Of a stretch of DNA of 17,813 bases, positions 1-6,575 are shown one piece after another. The position numbers were made by a program, and so were the translations under genes. A model generated the notes under the pieces. It was not told the origin of the DNA. It saw only the letters and a list, made by a program, of their open reading frames with translations, and made no database searches. How positions within the stretch are numbered: position 1 is the first letter of the stretch; the number at the start of each line of letters is the position of its first letter. The DNA is from JAHFOW01 sp964370795. Lineage in GTDB: Bacteria > Planctomycetota > Brocadiia > Brocadiales > Brocadiaceae. The DNA lies in the NCBI GenBank assembly GCA_964370795.1, contig CAYJME010000054.1, forward strand, positions 1-17,813, given 5' to 3'.

Positions 1-20
1 GGCTTTTTTAGCCCTTTTTT
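1..20 (+). terminator. Possible truncated plus-strand terminator at window edge
   Basis: GGCT (1-4) and AGCC (10-13) can pair around a five-T loop, and six T residues follow at 15-20. This has the form of the end of an intrinsic terminator for a plus-strand gene lying before the window. The stem may extend to the left of base 1. Only four pairs are visible, so the call is weak. Confidence 0.3.
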
Positions 21-64
21 ACCATTTTCCTGGGTGGTTTTGTCGAACTTGGGTTCAGGTTGTG

Positions 65-328
65 TCATATCTCTCCGGTGTAGGAAGATGACCATCCCAG
101 TAATTTTCTTATTTTTTGACTGGGATTGAATTTAAATATGCGCACGTACCCACGTTGCCGCATATAAAAACTTCCCAGGCCTGTCAACGAAACGCCTTGT
201 CCTTCCCGGAAGGTTTCATAAAGTGTATCAGTTACTCCATCAACCCAGCCAGCGGCCGTTTTTTCATCTGTATTCATTTTCACCGCAAGTCTTTGTATAA
301 ATTCTTTTTTTGTGAGGGAACTGCTCAT
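65..328 (-). CDS. HU/IHF-like DNA-binding protein lacking the canonical beta-arm
   Basis: This is a small basic protein of the bacterial histone-like HU/IHF fold. The N-terminal helices (LTKKEFIQRLAVKMN...) and the turn GLGSFYMRQR match the family up to the first beta strand. From there it departs. Canonical HU has about 20 residues of flexible arm carrying GRNPxTG, whereas this protein goes straight to YVRIFKFNPSQKIRKLLGW. The C-terminal FKxGxxLK helix is therefore recognisable but the minor-groove arm is missing. The start at 328 (87 aa) is chosen because AGGAG lies 10 nt upstream. An earlier in-frame ATG at 352 has no ribosome-binding site. The gene begins 44 nt after the stop of the 886-aa gene, so the two are probably co-transcribed. 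The family call is fairly sure. Reduced or altered DNA bending is an inference. Confidence 0.8.
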   Translation of the reverse strand: MSSSLTKKEFIQRLAVKMNTDEKTAAGWVDGVTDTLYETFREGQGVSLTGLGSFYMRQRGYVRIFKFNPSQKIRKLLGWSSSYTGEI

Positions 329-372
329 GTGCGTTTTTCTCCTGTGTTCCATTGCTCATAAGGAATTTTGAA

Positions 373-3033
373 TTATGAAGTTTTTTTATCCGCGATTGAA
401 AGTTCTTTTTTAATCCATTCCACCCGCTCCCTGGCCTGTTTTATTCTTATAAAAAAAAGACCACTGATAAAACCGAACAATTCATTTAACTTCTGTTCGT
501 CTGCGATGCAAACATAGGCAGACATGGCCTTTTTATAATACATATCCTGCTCTTTCTCAAACAATACCGCCAATTCCTCATAAAGATTACCAATACGATA
601 TTGTGCATTTACGGGCGTTATCCCTTCAAATTTTTCCACAATCTCATGAAATTTTGATATTGCATTTTCGTAATAAGTTTTTGCACCCTCGTCATCGCCG
701 ATGTCGTAAAGCGCAAGACCCACATAATGATACGCCTCTGCGACCGCGTACGAATGTTCCTGTGCTTCCTCTCTATACCCCTCCTTAAGCTCTTCCAGCA
801 CATTTTTATACCGACGCTCCATCGCCTCAACGAGGCTAATACTCAGGGGAATATGGGCATCCTCAAGTTCGTTCTGACTCTCAACCTGTACACGCGGAAG
901 TAGTAGCTTTGAGAGGGTATCCACATCTAATTCCTTAATAAGATAGAGTTCGCCTACTGAATGAAATTTCTTATGCATCCTCGCATGTAAAACCACTTTT
1001 ATCGGCTCTTCAGACAACTCAAATTCTTTATGCAAGAAAAGAGACAGGTCGTCATCACTTGCCTGATTCAGCATCTTATACAATTGTAATAATTTTCCCA
1101 GAACTGCCAGTTTATAAGAGGGTTTCTCTCCATGTAACACCGTTCTCCTGAAAAAGATAAGCCATGGTTCTCTGCTGGTAAAATGAAAACGTCCCGCATA
1201 TCCGTAAAATATATCCAGGGCAATTTTCAACTTGCATACATCCCAGTCTTCCGGTTCCTGATAGTTGAGTTCCTGGTACCGTTTGTCGACCCGATTAAAG
1301 TATTCCCGAAGGATATCCTTCATTTGAATAGAGTTTACTTTACGATAGAGTTTCAATTCATGCGAGCTGTATTTCAGCGCTTCCCTGTAGTAATCAATAG
1401 CCTTCTCATAGTGATGGCTATGGTAATTTTTGTCGCCAAGATACTCGTAATATCTTTTAATCATATTTTTCGATCTAACGCATGCCTCGTCTTCCTGGTT
1501 CACATAACATACTTTTTCAAAATGTTCTATGAGATTTTCAGTGACCTGAACAGGCTTGTTTGCGAGGGTATCCAATCCTTCAATATATTCATAGAGGGAA
1601 TTACATCTCTTACAGAATTCATCACCAGGAGCGGTGCACATTGTGGCCTTCTGCAAACATTCCCTCGCCCTCTGGAATAAGCCAAATTCGGCGTATGTCT
1701 TTCCCAACTGGACAAGTATATCTCCCACCACCCTGTCATTATTTCCTCTAAAATATCCATATTGTTTCATATATTTACTAATTGCTGTCCGGTAAATAAC
1801 AGGAACTATCTCCAGGTCATTGCCTGCAATGCGCACCACATGTACCTTTATTTCTCCGGTTTCTGTATCCAATTCCACGCCCGGCACTTCCTTGCCATCC
1901 GGAAATTTTATCCACGGGGTTTTTTTAATAACACTGGCCGTAAATACCGTATCCCTGCCTCCGGCCAAATCCCTTGATGTCCAGACTGTATCCCATGACC
2001 ATTCATCCCATTTCTCCGTACCGGGTCTTACGATCTTAAAATTTTTCAAAATATCTATTTCGTTTTTTCTAAAATGATTCCATTTGTTTATATTTCCCAA
2101 CGATTCCACATCCTGGGCTATATGAGCAGGTAGTATTCTGAGACTCATTTCCCCGCCCAGTTTTTCAATAATAATCGCACTAAGGATTGCTTCCGGAATC
2201 CCACCCACGCCAACAATCAGATCGACTTCATTTCTTGCAACTGCAAGGGTGGGGGTAAGGTCATCATTTTTCATAAGGATGACATGAGCGCCAAGCGCCT
2301 GAACCTTCTTAATAAGCTTCTCGTGGCGGGGCCTGTCCAGAATAACGACATTCATCTTCCCGATTTCATCATAGATATTATGGCGCATAACCTCTACGCC
2401 TCGGGCTTTTAAAGTATATTCGGCCATACGTCTCAGATTTTCTTTAATATCGAAAGTCACATGAACCCCTGCGCCTTTGTATTTATTCCCTACAATGGTC
2501 TTTGTTCCATACATATCAGGGGAATTAAACAGACCACCCCTTTCGCTATACCCAACAGCAAAAATCACCCCGCCTTTCGATGTCTGATTAACCAGACACT
2601 GGTCATTTTCAAAGGCGCTCAGCACAATATCCGCCTCATTATGCTCATCGCCGATAGCAGCGCCAAATTGTTCTCCTATATACAGCATGGGCATGTCTTT
2701 CCGCTCGCCCTCGGCATTTACCACATAGGCCTTCCACCAACCGAAGCTATTATAAATGTGCCTGAGCCACCAGACAGCCATACCACGCGCACGGAAGACA
2801 TTAAAACCCTCCCCATTGGTACCGAAGTATTTTAAAGATCGTGCAGCAACGACCCCGACGGGGTGTCTTAACTCATTTCTATGAGCTAGTTGAAGCCCCT
2901 CACCCATGGCTTTTAAATTACACCCTTCCGGAATATATGCCTCAATAATAAAAGGGTCGTCTATCCGCCTGGAATTAAAACTTTCATCTCTTACAAATCT
3001 AACATTATTTACTATTTTTTCGTGTCCAATCAT
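373..3033 (-). CDS. GlpX-like (class II FBPase-fold) domain fused to TPR-type helical region; probably non-catalytic
   Basis: An 886-aa protein. Residues about 50-380 follow class II fructose-1,6-bisphosphatase (GlpX, normally about 330 aa): PMLYIGEQ at 115-122, NSPDMY at 170-175, RPRHEKL at 234-240, GVGGIPEAILSA at 275-286 and RDTVFTASVIKK at 360-371. The metal site is eroded. The family motif DPIEGT is replaced by SAFEND (139-144), which loses the aspartate ligand, and the early GRGD-type aspartate appears to be Asn. The glutamates near 109 and 281 remain. Residues about 435-886 are helical, with TPR-like repeats around 435-465, 528-556 and 762-796. Cys residues cluster at 466-477. No signal peptide or membrane segment is seen. 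The start has no clear Shine-Dalgarno. A promoter candidate lies 120 nt upstream. The fold is well supported. A regulatory or scaffolding role in place of the phosphatase reaction is an inference. Confidence 0.8.
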   Translation of the reverse strand: MIGHEKIVNNVRFVRDESFNSRRIDDPFIIEAYIPEGCNLKAMGEGLQLAHRNELRHPVGVVAARSLKYFGTNGEGFNVFRARGMAVWWLRHIYNSFGWWKAYVVNAEGERKDMPMLYIGEQFGAAIGDEHNEADIVLSAFENDQCLVNQTSKGGVIFAVGYSERGGLFNSPDMYGTKTIVGNKYKGAGVHVTFDIKENLRRMAEYTLKARGVEVMRHNIYDEIGKMNVVILDRPRHEKLIKKVQALGAHVILMKNDDLTPTLAVARNEVDLIVGVGGIPEAILSAIIIEKLGGEMSLRILPAHIAQDVESLGNINKWNHFRKNEIDILKNFKIVRPGTEKWDEWSWDTVWTSRDLAGGRDTVFTASVIKKTPWIKFPDGKEVPGVELDTETGEIKVHVVRIAGNDLEIVPVIYRTAISKYMKQYGYFRGNNDRVVGDILVQLGKTYAEFGLFQRARECLQKATMCTAPGDEFCKRCNSLYEYIEGLDTLANKPVQVTENLIEHFEKVCYVNQEDEACVRSKNMIKRYYEYLGDKNYHSHHYEKAIDYYREALKYSSHELKLYRKVNSIQMKDILREYFNRVDKRYQELNYQEPEDWDVCKLKIALDIFYGYAGRFHFTSREPWLIFFRRTVLHGEKPSYKLAVLGKLLQLYKMLNQASDDDLSLFLHKEFELSEEPIKVVLHARMHKKFHSVGELYLIKELDVDTLSKLLLPRVQVESQNELEDAHIPLSISLVEAMERRYKNVLEELKEGYREEAQEHSYAVAEAYHYVGLALYDIGDDEGAKTYYENAISKFHEIVEKFEGITPVNAQYRIGNLYEELAVLFEKEQDMYYKKAMSAYVCIADEQKLNELFGFISGLFFIRIKQARERVEWIKKELSIADKKTS

Positions 3034-3151
3034 TTTAAATTAATTTGTAGCCTTAAAACCTTTTAAAAGTTCAATCGTCTACAATTGAATCAAAACATCG
3101 TGTATAAGTATATTTTTATATAAAAAGCGCATCCCTCTCCACCCCCCCCGC

Positions 3152-3181
3152 ATTATAACTAAAATATATAGAAATTGTCAG
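3152..3181 (-). promoter_or_regulatory. Candidate sigma70-type promoter for the GlpX-TPR gene
   Basis: On the minus strand, CTGACA (3176-3181, five of six to the -35 consensus) is followed after 18 bp by a perfect TATAAT (3152-3157). Transcription would start near 3145, beside a run of eight G, leaving a leader of about 110 nt before the ATG at 3033. Confidence 0.5.
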
Positions 3182-3433
3182 AAAAGTTCAACTTTCAAAT
3201 TTATTACCCATACTCTCCTTTAACAAAAGGGGATTCGCGGGTTTCCTTTCCTTCCCGCATTTGACAACCCAGGGCGCAAGCTTATGATTTTGAATGGACA
3301 CATTATGTATGAACTAACGAGATAAATCTTCTTTGGATGGTTATTGCCAACAGAAAAGGAACTCGCAAAATTGATTTGCTAAGACGATAAGAGGTGGTAG
3401 AGAAGGTGGAGAATTAATAATCAAGGAGAACTG

Positions 3434-3483
3434 AAAAAAACAGGGCTGGTAGACCGTTAAGCTAAACCGCCGGTCTACCAGCC
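3434..3483 (-). terminator. Intrinsic terminator of the rubredoxin-ferritin operon
   Basis: A perfect 13-bp stem, GGCTGGTAGACCG (3444-3456) with CGGTCTACCAGCC (3471-3483), encloses a 14-nt loop. Read on the minus strand, the stem is followed after three bases by seven T (3440-3434). It lies 78 nt past the stop of the ferritin-like gene and closes the operon. Confidence 0.85.
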
Positions 3484-3560
3484 AATTTGGATGCCATGGT
3501 AAAATGTACTATCGCTTATTTACGCAATTCAGTGGTTTTTGCATGAGGTTTATAATATAA

Positions 3561-4013
3561 TTAATCCCATTGATATATGTTGTCATCATAGTACAATTCA
3601 AGCTTATGCTTATGCTTTAGTTCCTCCTGTGCCAGGATCTTGCATATCTTTTTCAGATCAGGATTATCCGTGGATTTCACCATACCTACATAGAAGTTAT
3701 ACGATTTTTGCTCTTTTTTCATGGCAACGACCAACACATCCTGAAAGTCTTTGACCTCAGAAACGTCTTTATCCACCAGGTATTCTGTAATATGAAGGTC
3801 GTGTACTTTTTCCGGCTTAAATTTTTTAACTTTTGAAACATCCATTTTCTGTAACAAATCTTTGTGCTTCAATTCTTCATCGGCAAGTTCTTTGAGCCAC
3901 AACTTCGCCGCTGCATCTTTTACAAACTTAAGCGCATCATTATAAAATTTATACGCCTTTTCTTCCTGCTGTATAGCCTGATCGATAATCTCTTTTACAT
4001 CCATTTTTACCAT
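3561..4013 (-). CDS. Ferritin-like di-iron protein (rubrerythrin type, two-repeat)
   Basis: A 150-aa four-helix-bundle protein built from two similar halves. Each half has a Glu-rich helix ending in Tyr (EEKAYKFY; KEQKSYNFY) followed by a helix with ExxH (ADEELKH, E47/H50; AQEELKH, E131/H134). These are the ligands of a rubrerythrin-type di-iron centre, which in this family reduces peroxide or oxidises and stores iron. There is no rubredoxin domain on this chain, but a separate rubredoxin is encoded first in the same operon. The start at 4013 is chosen because AAAGGAG lies 7 nt upstream. A GTG one codon earlier is too close to that site. The gene follows the flavoprotein gene by 24 nt and ends before a strong terminator. 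No signal peptide is seen, so the protein is probably cytoplasmic. The exact activity cannot be told from sequence. Confidence 0.88.
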   Translation of the reverse strand: MVKMDVKEIIDQAIQQEEKAYKFYNDALKFVKDAAAKLWLKELADEELKHKDLLQKMDVSKVKKFKPEKVHDLHITEYLVDKDVSEVKDFQDVLVVAMKKEQKSYNFYVGMVKSTDNPDLKKICKILAQEELKHKHKLELYYDDNIYQWD

Positions 4014-4037
4014 CACATCTCTCCTTTCTTTAAAGAT

Positions 4038-4982
4038 TTATTTTTTTGACTTTTCCAATGCTCTCAATTCTGCCAATTTGTGTTCGGCTGCAATTGCCGC
4101 AGTAACGCCTTCACCTATTGCAGTCGCTATCTGTCGATATGAGTCTTTTCGAATATCTCCAACAGCATAAATCCCCTCAATTGCCGTTTCCATATGGATA
4201 TTGGTTTCAATGTGACACCCGGAGTCCACACACAACAAATTTCCCAGAAAACCCGTATTCGGGGTGCTTCCAATAAAGATAAAAATCCCCTGACACGGAA
4301 TGTCAGTCCTTTCCTGTGTCAAAACGTTCTTAACTACAACACCATCAACCTTTTCTTTCCCATAAATATTGTCAATGACGGTATTGAAAATGACCTTTAT
4401 TTTTGGGTTTGAAAAAGCCTCATCCAGATAAATTTTTGTAGCCCGAAATTCATTTCTTCGGTGGACTATTTGTACTGTTTGCACATATTTAGTCAAAAAT
4501 ACAGCTTCAGTTATAGCTGAGTCTCCCCCGCCTACGACAACAACATCCTTCCCCCGGTAAAATGCGCCATCACAGGTAGCACAATAACTAACACCTTTTC
4601 CATAAAACTCTTTTTCGCCAGGCACTTCCAGCTTTTTCGGATCAGCCCCGGCAGCCAGAATTACGATATGGCTTGCATACGTGTCAGTATCGGTGGTAAC
4701 AATTTTCAAGCCATTCGCTACATCTAATTTTGAGACTTCTTCATAACGAATTTCCACACCAAACCTTTTTGCCTGCGCCTGCATTCTTTCGGTCAATTCT
4801 ACACCGCTAATAACCTCTGGAAATCCAGGGTAATTTTCCACTAAATCTGTGCCAACGAGTTGTCCCCCCAGATATTTTTTTTCAAAGATTACGGTTTTCA
4901 GTAAGGCGCGACAAGTATAAATTGCTGCGGCAAGCGCAGCAGGCCCGCCGCCAATGATGATTACCTCATAATCCTTGTTCAC
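4038..4982 (-). CDS. trxB: Thioredoxin reductase-like NAD(P)H flavoprotein
   Basis: A 314-aa protein of the low-molecular-weight thioredoxin reductase family. The visible parts are the N-terminal FAD motif GGGPAA (11-16), the redox dithiol CATC (134-137), the NAD(P)H motif GGGDSA (151-156) with HRRNEFRA (174-181), and the C-terminal FAD contact AVGD (273-276). All parts needed for electron transfer from NADPH through FAD to the dithiol are present, and length is typical. The start is the GTG at 4982. It overlaps the preceding stop as GTGA and has AAGGG just upstream. An in-frame ATG at 5072 would add 30 residues lying inside the cytochrome gene and not resembling the family. No thioredoxin gene is nearby, so the natural acceptor could be a distant thioredoxin or a partner in this operon such as rubredoxin. 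The family is certain, the partner is not. Confidence 0.93.
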   Translation of the reverse strand: MNKDYEVIIIGGGPAALAAAIYTCRALLKTVIFEKKYLGGQLVGTDLVENYPGFPEVISGVELTERMQAQAKRFGVEIRYEEVSKLDVANGLKIVTTDTDTYASHIVILAAGADPKKLEVPGEKEFYGKGVSYCATCDGAFYRGKDVVVVGGGDSAITEAVFLTKYVQTVQIVHRRNEFRATKIYLDEAFSNPKIKVIFNTVIDNIYGKEKVDGVVVKNVLTQERTDIPCQGIFIFIGSTPNTGFLGNLLCVDSGCHIETNIHMETAIEGIYAVGDIRKDSYRQIATAIGEGVTAAIAAEHKLAELRALEKSKK

Positions 4983-5575
4983 ATTCCCTTCGACCCCCTC
5001 ATAGCATTCAAGACTTGCCAGCCATAGAAATTCAAGGCAAACTGTTTTTTCTCTGTATGGCATGACAGACACTGTTTTGTACCCTCTGTCGGCCAGTCCC
5101 GTGTCACAAATGCAGTCTTTGACTTTTCCCCCTTTTTGGTAAGTTTATCTTTTCCCGCGTGACAGAAATCACAATCTGTCCCCATAACCTCGCAAAGCTC
5201 AAACATCTTCTTTGCCTGTTGTTCGTTTTCTTTATAGTGTTTACGATCAACATGACAATGATCACATTCAACCCCCAGGGCAGCCGAAGCCTTCATCATC
5301 TTCTTCGACTTTTCCCCTTCTTCCGAAAATACCGTTAAATCCTCATTGTGACAAAAATCGCAGTCTACGCCAAATAAGGCGGCCATTCGTTTGATTTGCG
5401 ACTCCCGTTCTTCTTTGGTACCTTTAAAGTAAGGATTTGAATATGTGACAATCGGCTTTTTCTTATCCCCCTGTTCGGGATCTGACAGCGCAATTTTTTC
5501 AAAACATAAAATCGCCACAAAGCATGTAATAAACAGGGATACCGTTAAACTGTTTTTTTGTATTGGTTTTACCAT
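4979..5575 (-). CDS. Secreted or membrane-anchored tetraheme c-type cytochrome
   Basis: About 198 aa, with a basic start (MVKPIQKNS), a hydrophobic segment to about residue 26, then four CXXCH heme sites: CDFCH (72-76), CDHCH (104-108), CDFCH (135-139) and CLSCH (169-173). The first three sit in repeats of one pattern, a Met-bearing helix leading into (A/V)-x-x-G-(V/T)-x-C. This resembles the heme segments of the photosynthetic reaction-centre cytochrome c family, where such a Met is the sixth iron ligand. The protein should act outside the cytoplasmic membrane, or in the anammoxosome lumen if the organism is anammox. The start is uncertain: ATG at 5575 or 5584, or TTG at 5587, and none has a clear ribosome-binding site. 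The stop overlaps the trxB start by 4 bp. The electron partners are unknown. Confidence 0.85.
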   Translation of the reverse strand: MVKPIQKNSLTVSLFITCFVAILCFEKIALSDPEQGDKKKPIVTYSNPYFKGTKEERESQIKRMAALFGVDCDFCHNEDLTVFSEEGEKSKKMMKASAALGVECDHCHVDRKHYKENEQQAKKMFELCEVMGTDCDFCHAGKDKLTKKGEKSKTAFVTRDWPTEGTKQCLSCHTEKKQFALNFYGWQVLNAMRGSKGM

Positions 5576-5620
5576 AAATATCATCAAAAAATATAATTGT
5601 TGAATGCCGAATGCTCATCT

Positions 5621-5782
5621 TTAATCGAGTTTATCAAATAAATCTTTACTTGCGCCACAGGATGGACATACCCAATCTTCCGGTAGATTCTCAAAGGATG
5701 TTCCAGGTTTAACACCATTATCGGGATCTCCTTTTTCTGGATTATAAACATAACCGCACACCCTACATTCCCACTTCGACAT
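5621..5782 (-). CDS. Rubredoxin
   Basis: A 53-aa protein with the full rubredoxin pattern: WECRVCGYVYNP with Cys6 and Cys9, GDPDNGVKPGTSFENLP in the middle, and WVCPSCGASKDLF with Cys39 and Cys42. The four Cys bind a single iron and carry one electron in the cytoplasm, classically to rubrerythrin, superoxide reductase or flavodiiron proteins. The length is the family's usual 52-54 aa. The start at 5782 is chosen because GAGGAGG lies directly upstream and the Cys spacing from the N-terminus is standard. An ATG 33 nt earlier adds only unrelated residues. It is the first gene of a four-gene operon with its own promoter, and the operon ends with a ferritin-like protein that is its likely electron acceptor. 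Confidence 0.97.
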   Translation of the reverse strand: MSKWECRVCGYVYNPEKGDPDNGVKPGTSFENLPEDWVCPSCGASKDLFDKLD

Positions 5783-5833
5783 AGTCCCTCCTCTCATGAA
5801 TAAACTATTAATCATACCTCATAAATTACTAAT

Positions 5834-5862
5834 ATTCTACATTTCCTGTAACATCTAATCAA
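5834..5862 (-). promoter_or_regulatory. Candidate sigma70-type promoter of the rubredoxin operon
   Basis: On the minus strand, TTGATT (5857-5862) and TAGAAT (5834-5839, five of six to consensus) are separated by the ideal 17 bp. The predicted start is about 45 nt before the rubredoxin ATG. The site lies just downstream of the previous unit's terminator, which supports an independent transcript. Confidence 0.55.
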
Positions 5863-5872
5863 CCTTTAAAAC

Positions 5873-5912
5873 AAAAGAAAGTGCAGATCGCAGAGAATCT
5901 GCACTTTCTTTT
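5873..5912 (-). terminator. Intrinsic terminator after the cytochrome c'-like gene (potentially bidirectional)
   Basis: A perfect 16-bp inverted repeat (5873-5888 with 5897-5912) has an 8-nt loop. The GC-rich inner stem GTGCAGAT/ATCTGCAC is flanked by A-rich and T-rich arms, giving a U-rich tail on both strands. It lies 77 nt past the stop of the cytochrome c'-like gene and immediately before the rubredoxin promoter. Confidence 0.8.
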
Positions 5913-5930
5913 CAAACTGCCCCGGTAAGC

Positions 5931-5954
5931 AGAGACGCAAGATTTTGCATCTCT
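5931..5954. repeat. Short palindromic repeat, AGAGACGCAA family, copy 1
   Basis: AGAGACGCAA (5931-5940) faces TTGCATCTCT (5945-5954) around four bases, with one mismatch between the arms. The same arms occur, perfectly matched, at 17759-17807. Two copies 12 kb apart in non-coding DNA suggest a dispersed palindromic repeat. Confidence 0.6.
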
Positions 5955-5988
5955 ACGCTACTATCGTTTGAATTTTCGCAACATCAGG

Positions 5989-6516
5989 TTACCTGTTTTC
6001 AATGGGTACCTGCTTGTCACGATTTTCCTTATGACACTCAAAACATGTCTTTTGTACCATACTTACAAACGATTTAAAAGTTTCATCCTGGTTATTTGCC
6101 TTTGCTGCCTTTTGAACTTCCAAAGCGGATGACGCTATTCCCTTTTGGTAAGTATCAAAGCTTTCCTTCAGTTTCGTAATTTTTCCTTCGTCACTTGGAT
6201 CAATTTTAGCCTTTTTAAACCATTTGTTATCTTTTGGATCTAAAGGAAAAAAGGTCTTATTTATGGTATAGCTCTGATCCACAACAGTGCCGGCCTCCTG
6301 TGATACATATTTTAAATTACCGGCAAGGATTCCTTCAAGCATATTAGTCATCCGTTTTGACATAGCATCCATTAACGCCCGCGTGGGTTCCTCAACGCCT
6401 TCGTGGCCGATAGCCTTTTGCTCTTCCGCCCAGACCTGCGAAGGAGTACCCATGCCCATTAACCCAATTAACCCAACACCCACCAAACCGATACCCAACA
6501 AACGCATCCTTCTCAT
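5989..6516 (-). CDS. Cytochrome c'-like (class II) monoheme protein
   Basis: A 175-aa protein with a signal peptide: basic MRRMR, a glycine-rich hydrophobic core to about residue 23, and a likely cut after VWA (30). A helical body follows, and a single heme site CFECH lies near the C-terminus (158-162). One CXXCH at the end of a four-helix body is the layout of class II cytochromes c (c' and c556). Mature c' proteins are about 130 aa and this one would be about 145. Members bind NO or transfer electrons in the periplasm, but which applies here cannot be read from sequence. AGGAG lies 7 nt before the ATG. The gene is 59 nt after aspartase and is the last of its unit, before a strong terminator. 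Confidence 0.75.
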   Translation of the reverse strand: MRRMRLLGIGLVGVGLIGLMGMGTPSQVWAEEQKAIGHEGVEEPTRALMDAMSKRMTNMLEGILAGNLKYVSQEAGTVVDQSYTINKTFFPLDPKDNKWFKKAKIDPSDEGKITKLKESFDTYQKGIASSALEVQKAAKANNQDETFKSFVSMVQKTCFECHKENRDKQVPIENR

Positions 6517-6575
6517 TTACGTGCTCCTTTCCTCAATAAAATGAAACGAAATACAATACACCAATATTCAACAAT

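Larger units (their letters stand above)
3034..3560. other. Intergenic region of 527 bp
   Basis: No gene of convincing length was found on either strand. The region holds the minus-strand promoter candidate for the 886-aa gene (3152-3181), a run of eight C at 3142-3149 just downstream of that promoter, a possible 17-codon leader reading frame (3079-3132, minus), and the strong terminator of the ferritin-like gene (3434-3483). I recognise nothing in about 3185-3430. Confidence 0.6.

Noticed and set aside
1183..1680. 165-aa plus-strand reading frame inside the GlpX-TPR gene
   Set aside because: It lies antisense to a well-supported gene, has no recognisable motif and no ribosome-binding site context, so it is a shadow frame.
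373..3033. Working fructose-1,6-bisphosphatase
   Set aside because: DPIEGT is replaced by SAFEND and the early aspartate seems lost, so an active enzyme call is not supported despite clear overall similarity.
3142..3149. Run of eight C as a likely sequencing artefact
   Set aside because: It is plausible as real sequence and lies outside any gene, so it has no effect on the gene calls. It is kept only as a note in the leader finding.
4983..5072. 30-residue N-terminal extension of the TrxB-like protein from the ATG at 5072
   Set aside because: It lies wholly within the cytochrome coding region, has no family similarity, and the GTG at 4982 gives a standard start, length and GTGA overlap.
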